In this document: positions 1 through 7,811 of the stretch, in pieces
Position numbering within the stretch: the first letter of the stretch is position 1
Layout: each line of letters begins with the position of its first letter
Assembly: GCA_964473395.1 (NCBI GenBank)
Contig: CAYYOW010000027.1
Location: forward strand, 1 to 24,328
DNA from: Sulfidibacterium sp964473395
Lineage (GTDB): Bacteria; Bacteroidota; Bacteroidia; Bacteroidales; F082
Length of the DNA stretch: 24,328 nucleotides
Direction: 5' to 3'
Program-made: the position numbers and the translations under genes
Notes under the pieces: generated by a model
Databases searched by the model: none
Told to the model about the DNA's origin: nothing
Seen by the model: the letters and a program-made list of their open reading frames with translations, nothing else

Positions 1-1
1 G

Positions 2-1318
2 AACCTCGTGAATGACAGAGGAATCCATATCTGCAAATCGATGCTGGCCTGGCAAAAATGGGGCAACAGGAAGACACCGGAGACCTCAGGACAAAAAGGC
101 GATAAGCTGGTGGGCGATTTTTACGTGCTTTTTGATAAGAAATACAAAGAACAAATTGCCGGCCTTATAAAACAGGGTATGGATGAGAAAGAGGCTGCCC
201 AAAAAGCGCCGCTCATCCTCGAAGCCAAAGCAATGCTCGTGAAATGGGAAGCCGGCGATGAGGAGGTACGGAAACTTTGGAAAGAGATGAACAGTTGGGT
301 TTACGCCGGTTTCGACATCACCTATAAGCAGATGGGCGTTGACTTCGACAAAATTTATTACGAATCGGAAACCTACCTGCTGGGGAAAGCGCTCGTTAAC
401 GAAGGGCTGGAAAAAGGTACCTTTTACAAAAAAGAAGATGGCTCGGTATGGTGCGACCTGACAGATGAAGGACTAGACGAGAAGCTGCTGCTTCGCGCTG
501 ATGGTACTTCTGTTTACATGACACAGGATTTGGGAACTGCACAGCTGCGCTACGATGATTATCACCCGCAGAAACTCATGTATGTGGTGGGCAACGAGCA
601 AAACTACCACTTTGAGGTGCTAAAACGAATATTGAAAAAGCTGGGAAAAAGCTGGGCAGAAGGCATTTATCATCTCTCCTACGGCATGGTGGAGCTGCCT
701 CATGGCAAAATGAAATCGCGCGAAGGGACAGTGGTGGATGCCGATGACCTGATGGAAGAGATGGCTGCCACCGCACGCAGGACATCTGAGGAGCTGGGTA
801 AATTTGATGACTTCACTCCGGAAGAGTCGGCACGCCTGTACGATATGATCGGCATGGGTGCTTTGAAATATTTCATTCTGAAAGTGGATCCGAAAAAAAC
901 CATGCTTTTCAACCCCGAAGAGTCCATCGACTTTAATGGCAATACCGGTTCTTTCATTCAATATACCCACGCACGTATCCGGTCGGTTCTCCGCAAAGCT
1001 AATGCCGCAGGTATCGTACCGAAAGAAAAAAATCTTTCTGGTATCTCCCTGGAAAAGAAAGAAAAGACACTTTTAAAACTACTTTATGACTTCCCACAGG
1101 TTATCAATGCTGCTGCCGAAGCATACAGCCCGGCACAAATGGCCAATTACAGCTACGAGTTGGCCAAAGAGTTCAACCAGTTTTACCACGACCACTCCAT
1201 TCTGAAAGAGGAAGATACCGCCAAACGTGATTTCAGACTGCTGTTGTCCGTCTTCACCTCACAGGTGCTGCGCACCGCCATGGGATTGCTGGGAATCCGG
1301 CTACCAGAGAGGATGTAG
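2..1318 (+). CDS. argS: Arginyl-tRNA synthetase, 3' part (5' end outside window)
   Basis: Class I aminoacyl-tRNA synthetase that charges tRNA-Arg in the cytoplasm. The reading frame is open from the first bases of the window, so the GTG at 8 is an internal Val codon and not a start. About 438 residues are present; bacterial ArgRS is usually 550-600, so roughly 120-160 N-terminal residues with the HIGH motif are missing. Visible are the VNDRGIHICKSM block, the KMSKS-loop equivalent KMKSR at 707-721, and the C-terminal DALR-type anticodon-binding domain beginning at FIQYTHARIRSVLRKA and ending in RTAMGLLGIRLPERM. The gene is followed by a 289-bp spacer, so it is probably not cotranscribed with the next gene. 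Identity is very secure; only the missing 5' end is uncertain. Confidence 0.97.
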   Translation, partial: NLVNDRGIHICKSMLAWQKWGNRKTPETSGQKGDKLVGDFYVLFDKKYKEQIAGLIKQGMDEKEAAQKAPLILEAKAMLVKWEAGDEEVRKLWKEMNSWVYAGFDITYKQMGVDFDKIYYESETYLLGKALVNEGLEKGTFYKKEDGSVWCDLTDEGLDEKLLLRADGTSVYMTQDLGTAQLRYDDYHPQKLMYVVGNEQNYHFEVLKRILKKLGKSWAEGIYHLSYGMVELPHGKMKSREGTVVDADDLMEEMAATARRTSEELGKFDDFTPEESARLYDMIGMGALKYFILKVDPKKTMLFNPEESIDFNGNTGSFIQYTHARIRSVLRKANAAGIVPKEKNLSGISLEKKEKTLLKLLYDFPQVINAAAEAYSPAQMANYSYELAKEFNQFYHDHSILKEEDTAKRDFRLLLSVFTSQVLRTAMGLLGIRLPERM

Positions 1319-1555
1319 AAGGAAAAACTTCGCTGCTATTTGGCTATCAGACAGTCGTCAAACAATTATCAGGAGGTCGTCATTCGATTGCCAAACGGTT
1401 GTTATTTTAGCATCAGGTTAAAACGTTCATTCAGCCAGCTCATCCCGTTCCGGCGGCAGAGTGAAATCATTTCCCACAGCCTGTAGATGAGGTTTGGTAT
1501 GACTACAATCAGGCCATCAGCTACTGTCTCCCTTTCACAACCTCCGTAACAAAAG

Positions 1556-1588
1556 TTAGTGGTCTCCTTTAAAAAGTCGTATCTTTGC
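1556..1588 (+). promoter_or_regulatory. Candidate Bacteroidota promoter for the small membrane protein and mutL
   Basis: TATCTTTGC at 1580-1588 matches the TAnnTTTG -7 element of Bacteroidota. A TTAG (1556-1559), close to the TTTG -33 element, lies 20 bp upstream. Transcription would start near 1594, leaving a leader of about 14 nt before the ATG at 1608. No Shine-Dalgarno sequence is seen. Pattern match only. Confidence 0.55.
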
Positions 1589-1607
1589 AGGACAAAAACA
1601 TATCGAC

Positions 1608-1922
1608 ATGCGTTTAGTATTTTTCAAGACCCCGAAGGCGAATAAGTTTGGTTACCAGCCTAGGTATTACGATGCAAAAAAAGAGGAGTGGGAACGCAGG
1701 AAAGCCGAGTTAGGATACGAATCGAAACTAAGTAAACAGGAACAGTTGCGGCTTAGAATGTCGGGCAAGTGGCAAAAAGACGTTGCATCCGACAGCAGAA
1801 GGGCCTCACGTTTGCTCACCTATTTTGTTTACACAGTTTTTATCCTGGGTAGCATTTACGTGATACTTTTTACCAACCTCGTTGAGAATTTTCTGGCTCT
1901 GTTTGGTCTCGTATCCAAATAA
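1608..1922 (+). CDS. Small single-pass membrane protein of unknown function
   Basis: A 104-residue protein. Residues 1-65 are highly charged and rich in Lys, Glu and Arg, with a FFKTPKANKFGYQPRYYD start and a probable helical segment. Residues about 69-96 form one hydrophobic transmembrane helix (YFVYTVFILGSIYVILF) followed by a short tail. With positive charges before the helix, the basic N-terminal part should be cytoplasmic. I recall similar small proteins next to mutL in other Bacteroidales, but cannot name a function or domain family. It ends 13 bp before mutL, so the two are probably cotranscribed from the promoter at 1556-1588. The start is supported by the promoter spacing and the absence of an upstream in-frame alternative. 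Confidence 0.8.
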   Translation: MRLVFFKTPKANKFGYQPRYYDAKKEEWERRKAELGYESKLSKQEQLRLRMSGKWQKDVASDSRRASRLLTYFVYTVFILGSIYVILFTNLVENFLALFGLVSK

Positions 1923-1935
1923 GTAATTACAGGTT

Positions 1936-3756
1936 ATGTCGAATATCATCAAACTCCTCCCCGACTCGGTTGCCAACCAGATTGCTGCGGGTGAAGTCAT
2001 CCAGCGTCCGGCATCGGCAGTGAAAGAGCTGCTGGAGAATGCCGTGGATGCGGGAGCTACCGAAATCGACATCCTCATCAAAGACGCCGGAAAGACGTTG
2101 ATACAGGTTACCGACAACGGTTGTGGTATGTCGGCCGTGGATATGCGCATGTGCTTTGAGCGCCATGCTACCTCCAAAATTCAAAAAGCCGAAGATCTGT
2201 TTGCCATACATACGCTGGGTTTCCGGGGAGAGGCCATGGCTTCCATTGCCGCCATAGCCCACGTAGAAGCCAAAAGCCGGCCCCACGAAGAGGAGCTGGG
2301 GACATGTCTGCGTATAGAAGGTTCCAAAGTCATTAGCCAGGAACCTTGTCCGTGTAAGACAGGAACCACAATATCTGTGAAAAATCTTTTTTTCAATGTT
2401 CCTGCACGGCGGAATTTTTTAAAATCAGATGTGGCAGAAACGCGACATGTTCTTGAAGAATTCAACCGAGTAGCGCTCATCCATCCCGAAATTGCGTTTT
2501 CGCTGACGCATAATGGCAAGCTGGTTTACAAGCTGCCGGGAACAACGGAAAAATCCCGTATCGTGGGTATTTTAGGTAAAGTGTATGACGAACGCCTGCT
2601 GCCGGTGGAACAAAAAACCGATTTGGTACACATTAAAGGTTTCATCGTCAAACCCCAATACGCCAGGAAAACACGTGGTGAACAATATTTCTTTGTAAAC
2701 CAGCGATTTATCAAACATCCTTATCTAAACCACGCAGTTACGAATGCTTTCAGCGAATTGCTGCCGGCAGACGCCTTTCCCTCCTATTTTATCCACATCG
2801 AAGTGGATCCGGCCGACATTGACGTAAACATCCATCCTACCAAAACCGAGGTAAATTTCAAAGATGCCCGGTATATTTATGCCATTTTACACGCTGCCGT
2901 CAAACAGTCAATTGGCGTTCACAACCTAATACCCACCATCGACTTCAACGTAGATCCGGAGCTGAACACAACGCTGGGGATGCCTGCCACGGGCGATATA
3001 AAACAACCCGACATCCATTACAACCCTGATTACAACCCTTTTGTACCTGACAAAAACAAACCTGAAACACCATCTCCTTCGTTTAACATAAGGAAAGTGC
3101 AACAAGACTGGGAAAAGGTTTTCCAGCCGGAAACCGAACAGCCGGAAGCGGTACCAGGCGAACAAACGGAACTAACACCTTCGCAGGAGCAGCCGGGTAC
3201 CTTTTTTCAGATACATCTCAAATATATTGCCTGTAACGTGCGTTCCGGGCTGATGCTTATCGACCAGCACAGGGCACATCAGCGCATTTTGTATGAATAT
3301 TATATGGAGTTGCTCGCCAAACGCCAGCAGGCATCGCAGCAACAGCTTTTCCCGCAGGAACTTCACTTCCCAACCGAAGAGCTTTCTATACTAAAAGAAC
3401 TGGAAGATTTGCTGGGACGGCTGGGCTTTGTCCTTGAAGATTTCAGTAATAATCATGTTGTTGTAAAAGGTGTTCCCGAGAATTTTGGCAGTGAAAACAT
3501 CCGGGAGACGCTGGAACGCATTATCGAAGATTATAAAAAACAACACAGCCATCCAGGCATGGATAATACCATCCGGCTGGCAAGCGCGCTGGCATCGCAG
3601 CTATCCATAAAACAGGGGACAGCGCTGAACAACGAGCAAATGACTTATCTTTTCAACAACCTGTTTACATGCAAATTACCCGAGCAGGCACCGGATGGTT
3701 CACGCACACTCAGCATTATCCCTTTGGAAAAGCTGGAACAATTTTTGAAAGGGTAA
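1936..3756 (+). CDS. mutL: DNA mismatch repair protein MutL
   Basis: MutL links mismatch recognition by MutS to strand processing. The 606 residues are normal length. The N-terminal GHKL ATPase shows all motifs: ANQIAAGEVIQRPASAVKEL with ENAVDAGAT (motif I), DNGCGM (motif II), and RHATSKI with TLGFRGEAMASI (motif III). A variable, Pro- and Glu-rich linker covers about residues 330-415. The dimerisation domain follows. In the place of the metal-binding endonuclease motif DQHA(x)2E(x)4E the protein has DQHRAHQRILYE at 443-454, so Ala is Arg and the first Glu is Gln. The usual CPHGRP near the C-terminus is replaced by a CKLPEQAPDGSRT stretch. Nuclease activity of this MutL is therefore doubtful. 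The gene follows the small membrane protein by 13 bp, and a rhomboid gene starts 20 bp downstream. Confidence 0.97.
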   Translation: MSNIIKLLPDSVANQIAAGEVIQRPASAVKELLENAVDAGATEIDILIKDAGKTLIQVTDNGCGMSAVDMRMCFERHATSKIQKAEDLFAIHTLGFRGEAMASIAAIAHVEAKSRPHEEELGTCLRIEGSKVISQEPCPCKTGTTISVKNLFFNVPARRNFLKSDVAETRHVLEEFNRVALIHPEIAFSLTHNGKLVYKLPGTTEKSRIVGILGKVYDERLLPVEQKTDLVHIKGFIVKPQYARKTRGEQYFFVNQRFIKHPYLNHAVTNAFSELLPADAFPSYFIHIEVDPADIDVNIHPTKTEVNFKDARYIYAILHAAVKQSIGVHNLIPTIDFNVDPELNTTLGMPATGDIKQPDIHYNPDYNPFVPDKNKPETPSPSFNIRKVQQDWEKVFQPETEQPEAVPGEQTELTPSQEQPGTFFQIHLKYIACNVRSGLMLIDQHRAHQRILYEYYMELLAKRQQASQQQLFPQELHFPTEELSILKELEDLLGRLGFVLEDFSNNHVVVKGVPENFGSENIRETLERIIEDYKKQHSHPGMDNTIRLASALASQLSIKQGTALNNEQMTYLFNNLFTCKLPEQAPDGSRTLSIIPLEKLEQFLKG

Positions 3757-3776
3757 AAAAATTAATAAACGAAACT

Positions 3777-4643
3777 ATGCAAGGTTACAGTCCCACAGGA
3801 TTCAAAATATTACCGCCGGTTGTTAAAAACCTGATTATCATCAACAGCTTGTTCTTTTTGGCCACGCTGGTGCTGAGAAGATTCAATATCGACCTTATCA
3901 ACATCCTCGGGCTTCACTACCCCGGCGCTTCCGGCTTCAAAATTTACCAGTTTGTTACCTACATGTTTATGCACGGCGGCTGGGAGCATATTTTCTTTAA
4001 CATGTTTGCACTCTGGATGTTCGGCAATGTGGTTGAAAATATGTGGGGTGGAAAGAAATTTCTGATTTTCTATATGCTCACCGGTTTAGGGTCGGCAATT
4101 GTCTATATTTTCTGGATTCATTTTTCTATCGGGAAAAACCTTGACATGCTCAACGCTGTCATATCCCATCCCACAGTACAGGGAGTGGAATCCTATTTCA
4201 AAGAGTATGGCTTTCACCTGAACGCGATGACAACAGCCTTGTCGCAGAGCGATCTCAACCTGTTTAACCACAACATGAGCCTTCTGGCAAGCGGGGCGGC
4301 AGCTCCTTCACAAATACAACAGGTTATTAGTTTCCTCTCCACCTATAAAGCTGAAATGGTAAACCAAATGGTGGTGATTGGCGCTTCCGGAGCTATTTTT
4401 GGCTTACTGCTCGCTTTCGGGGTGATGTTCCCCAACGAACGTATCTTCCTCATATTTTTTCCCGTACCTATCAAAGCCAAATGGTTTGTTATCGGTTACG
4501 GACTGTTTGAACTTTTTTCAGGTATCTTGAATCGTCCGGGCGACAATGTGGCACATTTTGCCCATGTGGGAGGACTGTTGGTAGGATTATTGATTATCAT
4601 GTATTGGAAAAAGAAAGGTCATCTTTTTGGCTCTGAGATGTAA
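3777..4643 (+). CDS. Rhomboid family intramembrane serine protease (first of two)
   Basis: Polytopic membrane protease predicted to cleave transmembrane substrates. With the start at 3777 it has 288 residues; a longer in-frame start at 3669 would overlap the mutL end by 88 bp, and its extra 36 residues do not look like rhomboid sequence. Visible are the TYMFMHGGWEHIFFNMFALW block (rhomboid TM2), the catalytic serine in GASG (Ser204), and the catalytic histidine in FAHVGG (His263), with His260 three residues earlier. A long segment between TM3 and the GASG helix (about residues 115-195) is polar and probably forms a loop. The substrate is unknown. A second rhomboid begins 11 bp downstream, so both belong to one transcription unit, probably read through from mutL. 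Confidence 0.93.
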   Translation: MQGYSPTGFKILPPVVKNLIIINSLFFLATLVLRRFNIDLINILGLHYPGASGFKIYQFVTYMFMHGGWEHIFFNMFALWMFGNVVENMWGGKKFLIFYMLTGLGSAIVYIFWIHFSIGKNLDMLNAVISHPTVQGVESYFKEYGFHLNAMTTALSQSDLNLFNHNMSLLASGAAAPSQIQQVISFLSTYKAEMVNQMVVIGASGAIFGLLLAFGVMFPNERIFLIFFPVPIKAKWFVIGYGLFELFSGILNRPGDNVAHFAHVGGLLVGLLIIMYWKKKGHLFGSEM

Positions 4644-4654
4644 AATTAAAAGAT

Positions 4655-5581
4655 ATGCAAGGATATTATCAACAACCGCTAAACACGAACAAATTACTTC
4701 GAAATATTTTTTTGGGTAAGAACGTCCTGTCGCGCCTTATTCTCATCAACACCATCATTTTTTTACTAACAGCCGTTGTCCATCTTATCACTTGGCTTTC
4801 AGGTATTCCCGAACATTCTAACCTTACCCTTTTGGGTAGCTATCTGGCTCTCCCCTCCGGCCTGCCCCAGCTTGCTTCAAAGCCCTGGACACTTTTTACC
4901 TATATGTTTTTACACGAAGGCTTTCTACACTGGCTCTTCAACATGATTATGCTCTATTTTGGCGGCATTTTGTTTACCGAATACTTAAGCCAGCGAAAGT
5001 TGCTGATGACTTATTTGTTTGGCGGATTGGCAGGAGCCGTTTTCTTTGTACTGGCTTTCAACATCTTTCCGGTTTTCGCACCCATGCGCCAGAATTCTGT
5101 TGCACTTGGTGCTTCCGCTTCCATACTCGCCATTATTGTTGCTATCTCAACCTACGTCCCCGATTATACCGTTCATCTCTTTCTGTTGGGAAAAGTGAAA
5201 TTGAAATGGATTGCCGTAGCTTTCGTTTTGCTGGATATCCTGAGCATCCCTTCCAACAATCCAGGCGGGCATATTGCCCATCTGGGTGGTGCACTATGGG
5301 GCTTCGTGTGGGCGCTGTCGTTGCGACGGGGGAATGATTTTCTCCGTATTTTTGATGGCATTAAAATGCCGGAAATAGATCCTAAAAAGAGAAAATACAG
5401 AAAATTCAATACCGCACGACCAGTTTCCGGACATCCCTTTACCGACGAAGAGTATAACCGGAAAAGAGCTGCCAGTCAGGCTGAAATAGACAAGATTCTG
5501 GATAAAATTTCCAAATCGGGATATTCCAGCCTCACAAAAGCAGAGAAAGAATTATTGTTCAAATCAAGTAATAAAAGTTAA
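4655..5581 (+). CDS. Rhomboid family intramembrane serine protease (second), with C-terminal soluble tail
   Basis: A 308-residue rhomboid. It has the TYMFLHEGFLHWLFNMIML block, a GASA catalytic-serine motif (Ser154; GASG is more usual) and GGHIAHLGG with His206 and the catalytic His209. Six membrane segments fit within residues 25-225. The C-terminal cytoplasmic tail (about 235-308) is basic and then helical. It contains FTDEEYNRKRA and ends in a DKILDKISKSGYSSLTKAEK motif, a tail I recall from other Bacteroidota rhomboids. The protein differs clearly from its upstream neighbour, so this is an old pair rather than a recent duplication. Substrate and physiological role cannot be told from the sequence. 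A possible terminator hairpin follows the stop codon. Confidence 0.93.
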   Translation: MQGYYQQPLNTNKLLRNIFLGKNVLSRLILINTIIFLLTAVVHLITWLSGIPEHSNLTLLGSYLALPSGLPQLASKPWTLFTYMFLHEGFLHWLFNMIMLYFGGILFTEYLSQRKLLMTYLFGGLAGAVFFVLAFNIFPVFAPMRQNSVALGASASILAIIVAISTYVPDYTVHLFLLGKVKLKWIAVAFVLLDILSIPSNNPGGHIAHLGGALWGFVWALSLRRGNDFLRIFDGIKMPEIDPKKRKYRKFNTARPVSGHPFTDEEYNRKRAASQAEIDKILDKISKSGYSSLTKAEKELLFKSSNKS

Positions 5582-5604
5582 CTGAGCAGGAACGACAATC
5601 CTCT

Positions 5605-5640
5605 TTTCTGCCGTTAGCAGAAATATTATTTTATCTTATT
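5605..5640 (+). terminator. Possible intrinsic terminator after the rhomboid pair
   Basis: A perfect 7-bp stem (TTTCTGC at 5605-5611 and GCAGAAA at 5617-5623) encloses a 5-nt loop and is followed by a T-rich stretch, TATTATTTTATCTTATTT. The stem is short with few G-C pairs, and it sits directly before the next start at 5642, so it may be weak or only attenuate. Confidence 0.4.
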
Positions 5641-5641
5641 T

Positions 5642-6139
5642 ATGGAAGCAGTCATTGGTTACATCGTTATTTTTGGTCTCGGTATCGTTTTCGTTGCCGT
5701 ATTTTTGTTCAGGAAAGATAAAAGAAGGATGCTTCCTATTTCCGAACAAGCATATCCACAACTAATTATTACTATCTTAATCAAAAAAGAGAAGGGCAAA
5801 ATAACCGAAATCATTGTCCAGCTCAGACCACTGAAAAAAGTTTTACAAATCAGTGGCTTCCATGTCGAGTTCACCAACGAAGATCACGAAAAGGAAACGG
5901 TAGATATAAAGTCACTAATGGAGCCAACAAACAAACCCGTTGACCTCCAGCCCGCCCAATCATACCGGTATTCCATTCCTTTTCTGGTTTTTGAGACTTT
6001 ACTCAGCAACCAGTCCGACTCCTATGACAGGTTCCGCTTTGTGGTTGTAACGCCAGAAAATAAAAAATTCAAGTCGCACGCACTGGGGTTACATCCGCGC
6101 TGGGGATTATTTAAGCAGGATTCCGGTAAGTATAACTGA
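5642..6139 (+). CDS. Membrane-anchored protein of unknown function
   Basis: A 165-residue protein I do not recognise. Residues about 5-24 form one hydrophobic helix (GYIVIFGLGIVFVAVFLF) followed by a basic stretch, RKDKRR, which would place the rest of the protein in the cytoplasm by the positive-inside rule. The soluble part alternates short hydrophobic strands with polar segments and reads like a beta-rich domain (for example QLIITILIKKEKG, YRYSIPFLVF, RFRFVVVTPENKKF). No catalytic motif or cysteine pattern is visible. It starts 60 bp after the rhomboid gene. The coding call rests on length, codon structure and a sensible membrane anchor. No function is proposed. Confidence 0.75.
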   Translation: MEAVIGYIVIFGLGIVFVAVFLFRKDKRRMLPISEQAYPQLIITILIKKEKGKITEIIVQLRPLKKVLQISGFHVEFTNEDHEKETVDIKSLMEPTNKPVDLQPAQSYRYSIPFLVFETLLSNQSDSYDRFRFVVVTPENKKFKSHALGLHPRWGLFKQDSGKYN

Positions 6140-6239
6140 GTTCGTTCTAAAAAGGCCAATAATTGTAAGTGTAAAAATCATGCCACAACCCCTGGTATGG
6201 ACTTATTTTTGAAATGCGATTCCAACTTTCCCAAAATCC

Positions 6240-6267
6240 TTCCCGAAAAGGGAACTTCCCAGTTCCC
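6240..6267. repeat. Inverted repeats with mutually exclusive hairpins
   Basis: GGGAACT (6250-6256) and AGTTCCC (6261-6267) form a perfect 7-bp stem with a TCCC loop. The 5' arm can instead pair with TTCCC at 6240-6244. No U-tract follows, so it is not a standard terminator. It lies 100 bp past the hypothetical gene and about 110 bp before the histidine kinase gene. Confidence 0.45.
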
Positions 6268-6306
6268 GGAACCATTATTTAATTATTGGTTATGAGCATA
6301 TTACGT

Positions 6307-6338
6307 ATTGTGGCCTAAAAATTGCCAATGTAAGTTTC
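6307..6338 (+). promoter_or_regulatory. Weak candidate promoter of the hybrid kinase gene
   Basis: TAAGTTTC (6331-6338) is one base from the TAnnTTTG -7 element. An ATTG (6307-6310), close to the TTTG -33 element, lies 20 bp upstream. The start codon at 6379 would follow a leader of about 35 nt. Both boxes deviate from consensus. Confidence 0.3.
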
Positions 6339-6378
6339 ATTTATTACAAACAGACAAACTGAAAAGTTCCAAAATAGT

Positions 6379-7653
6379 ATGACAACAACTGCAACAAAAA
6401 AAGCAAATTACAACAATAAGGTAAGCGTCACCTTAGAAGAAGGGCTCAGCAAGAAGAGCGAACTCATTCAATCTCGTGAAAAGAGCTTGAAAAACTTAAA
6501 AACCAACTTGGGTATGTTAAACACTGAAATTGAAAAGGCCGAACAGACAGGAACACAATTTTTATCCAATGTAAGTCACGAAATTAAGACCCCTTTGAAT
6601 AGCATTTTAAGTGCTACCGTGCTGTTAAGGCAAATGCAACTTGATGGCGAAACGGCAGAGCTCGTGGAAACCATCCACCATTCCGGGCAATACCTTTTCA
6701 CCATACTAAACGGCATCCTTGATTATTATAAAGTTACCGCTCACCAGCTCAACCTCGACCATATTAATTTCGACCTGAGTAACGAGCTGGAAGAAATCTT
6801 TAATATTTTCGAAGAAAAGGGAAAAGAAAAAGGAATTGAAATGCAACTGGAAACCGGAGCGAGTGTTCCGGGTTTTTTAATCGGCGACCCCACACGGCTG
6901 AAACAGATTGTTGCCAACCTGCTTGATAACGCGATAAAATTCACCCCTTCCCACGGTAAAATTTCTTTAAGTATCAATTCTGTTTCTTTTAAAAATGGAT
7001 TACATGAGATTAGTTTTTCAGTAAAGGACACAGGAAAAGGAATCAGCAATAAAGACAAAAAAACCATTTGGGAAGCTTTCAGTATGGGCGATATGTCGCT
7101 GACACGAAAAAACCAGGGAACAGGCCTCGGACTTACACTTTCACGTCAGTTGTGCCATTTGCTTGGAGGAACGATGTTCTTTGAAACCAAACCTGGTGAA
7201 GGCAGCACATTTACCTTTACCGTAAAAATGGAAGCAGGAAAACCTCCACAGCGAAACCATAACAAGCAGCAGGAAATTCTGGATATCCTACTTGTGGAAG
7301 ACAACCTGATAAACCAAAAACTCACACAGAAAATACTTATAAACCAAGGATTCCACGTGGACGTGGCCGACAATGGAAAAATGGCAGTAGAAAAATTCCG
7401 TTCTCACCATTACGATTTGATTTTCATGGATATTCAAATGCCCGAGATGGATGGACTGGAGGCCACAAGGAAAATAAGAAAAATTGAAGCAATAAATTAT
7501 CTGAACGGAGAGAGAGTAAAAATCATAGCCCTGACGGCCAACTCTCAGCAGCAGGACAAGGAGAACTGCCTTGCTGCCGGGATGGACGATTATATTAACA
7601 AACCTTTTAACGTGAAAAAGTTCCCACTTGTTGTAAACCAGGGTTCGATATAA
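6379..7653 (+). CDS. Hybrid histidine kinase-response regulator without a membrane sensor
   Basis: A 424-residue cytoplasmic hybrid kinase. Residues 20-60 form a charged helix. HisKA follows with the phosphoacceptor His67 in FLSNVSHEIKTPLNS. The HATPase domain shows the N box (LKQIVANLLDNAIKFTP), G1 (VKDTGKGI) and G2 (GTGLGLTLSRQL). A receiver domain from about residue 303 has the acidic pocket in LLVEDN, phosphoacceptor Asp351 in FMDIQMP, and Lys408 in INKPF. There is no transmembrane helix or recognisable sensory domain, so any signal must come through a partner or the N-terminal helix. The protein ends 16 residues after Lys408, so the last receiver helix is short and atypical. The ATG at 6379 is chosen because the frame closes upstream at TAA 6331-6333. 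Its partner is unknown; the receivers in the downstream glycan locus are candidates. Confidence 0.93.
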   Translation: MTTTATKKANYNNKVSVTLEEGLSKKSELIQSREKSLKNLKTNLGMLNTEIEKAEQTGTQFLSNVSHEIKTPLNSILSATVLLRQMQLDGETAELVETIHHSGQYLFTILNGILDYYKVTAHQLNLDHINFDLSNELEEIFNIFEEKGKEKGIEMQLETGASVPGFLIGDPTRLKQIVANLLDNAIKFTPSHGKISLSINSVSFKNGLHEISFSVKDTGKGISNKDKKTIWEAFSMGDMSLTRKNQGTGLGLTLSRQLCHLLGGTMFFETKPGEGSTFTFTVKMEAGKPPQRNHNKQQEILDILLVEDNLINQKLTQKILINQGFHVDVADNGKMAVEKFRSHHYDLIFMDIQMPEMDGLEATRKIRKIEAINYLNGERVKIIALTANSQQQDKENCLAAGMDDYINKPFNVKKFPLVVNQGSI

Positions 7654-7765
7654 AATTTATCTTACAGAAAGCCAATAGCATATCAGATTTGTTGCTAAAG
7701 ATCATGAAGTTATAGCAGGTTATAAGCAATCTGCAAGCACATTAATAACCTCAAACAACAATCCC

Positions 7766-7778
7766 TGATAAGTTATCA
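7766..7778. promoter_or_regulatory. Palindrome, possible operator before the MFS gene
   Basis: TGATAA-G-TTATCA is a perfect 13-bp inverted repeat. It ends 21 bp before a TATATTTGC -7 element and so covers the expected -33 position. This is where a repressor could block RNA polymerase. No regulator gene is adjacent. Confidence 0.35.
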
Positions 7779-7799
7779 TAAGTTGGTTTGAGAATTTGG

Positions 7800-7808
7800 T
7801 ATATTTGC
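7800..7808 (+). promoter_or_regulatory. Promoter -7 element of the MFS gene
   Basis: TATATTTGC matches the Bacteroidota TAnnTTTG element. No good -33 box is seen upstream. Transcription would begin around 7812-7815, at or next to the proposed TTG start at 7812, which would make the message leaderless. Confidence 0.4.
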
Positions 7809-7811
7809 TCA

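Noticed and set aside
8..10. GTG as start of the argS frame
   Set aside because: The frame is open upstream of it, and the residues match the interior of ArgRS, so it is a Val codon.
1806..2519. Long minus-strand frames under mutL
   Set aside because: They lie opposite strongly conserved MutL ATPase motifs and encode no recognisable protein.
3669..3776. Longer rhomboid start inside mutL
   Set aside because: It would overlap mutL by 88 bp and adds 36 residues without rhomboid character. The ATG at 3777 gives a normal N-terminus.
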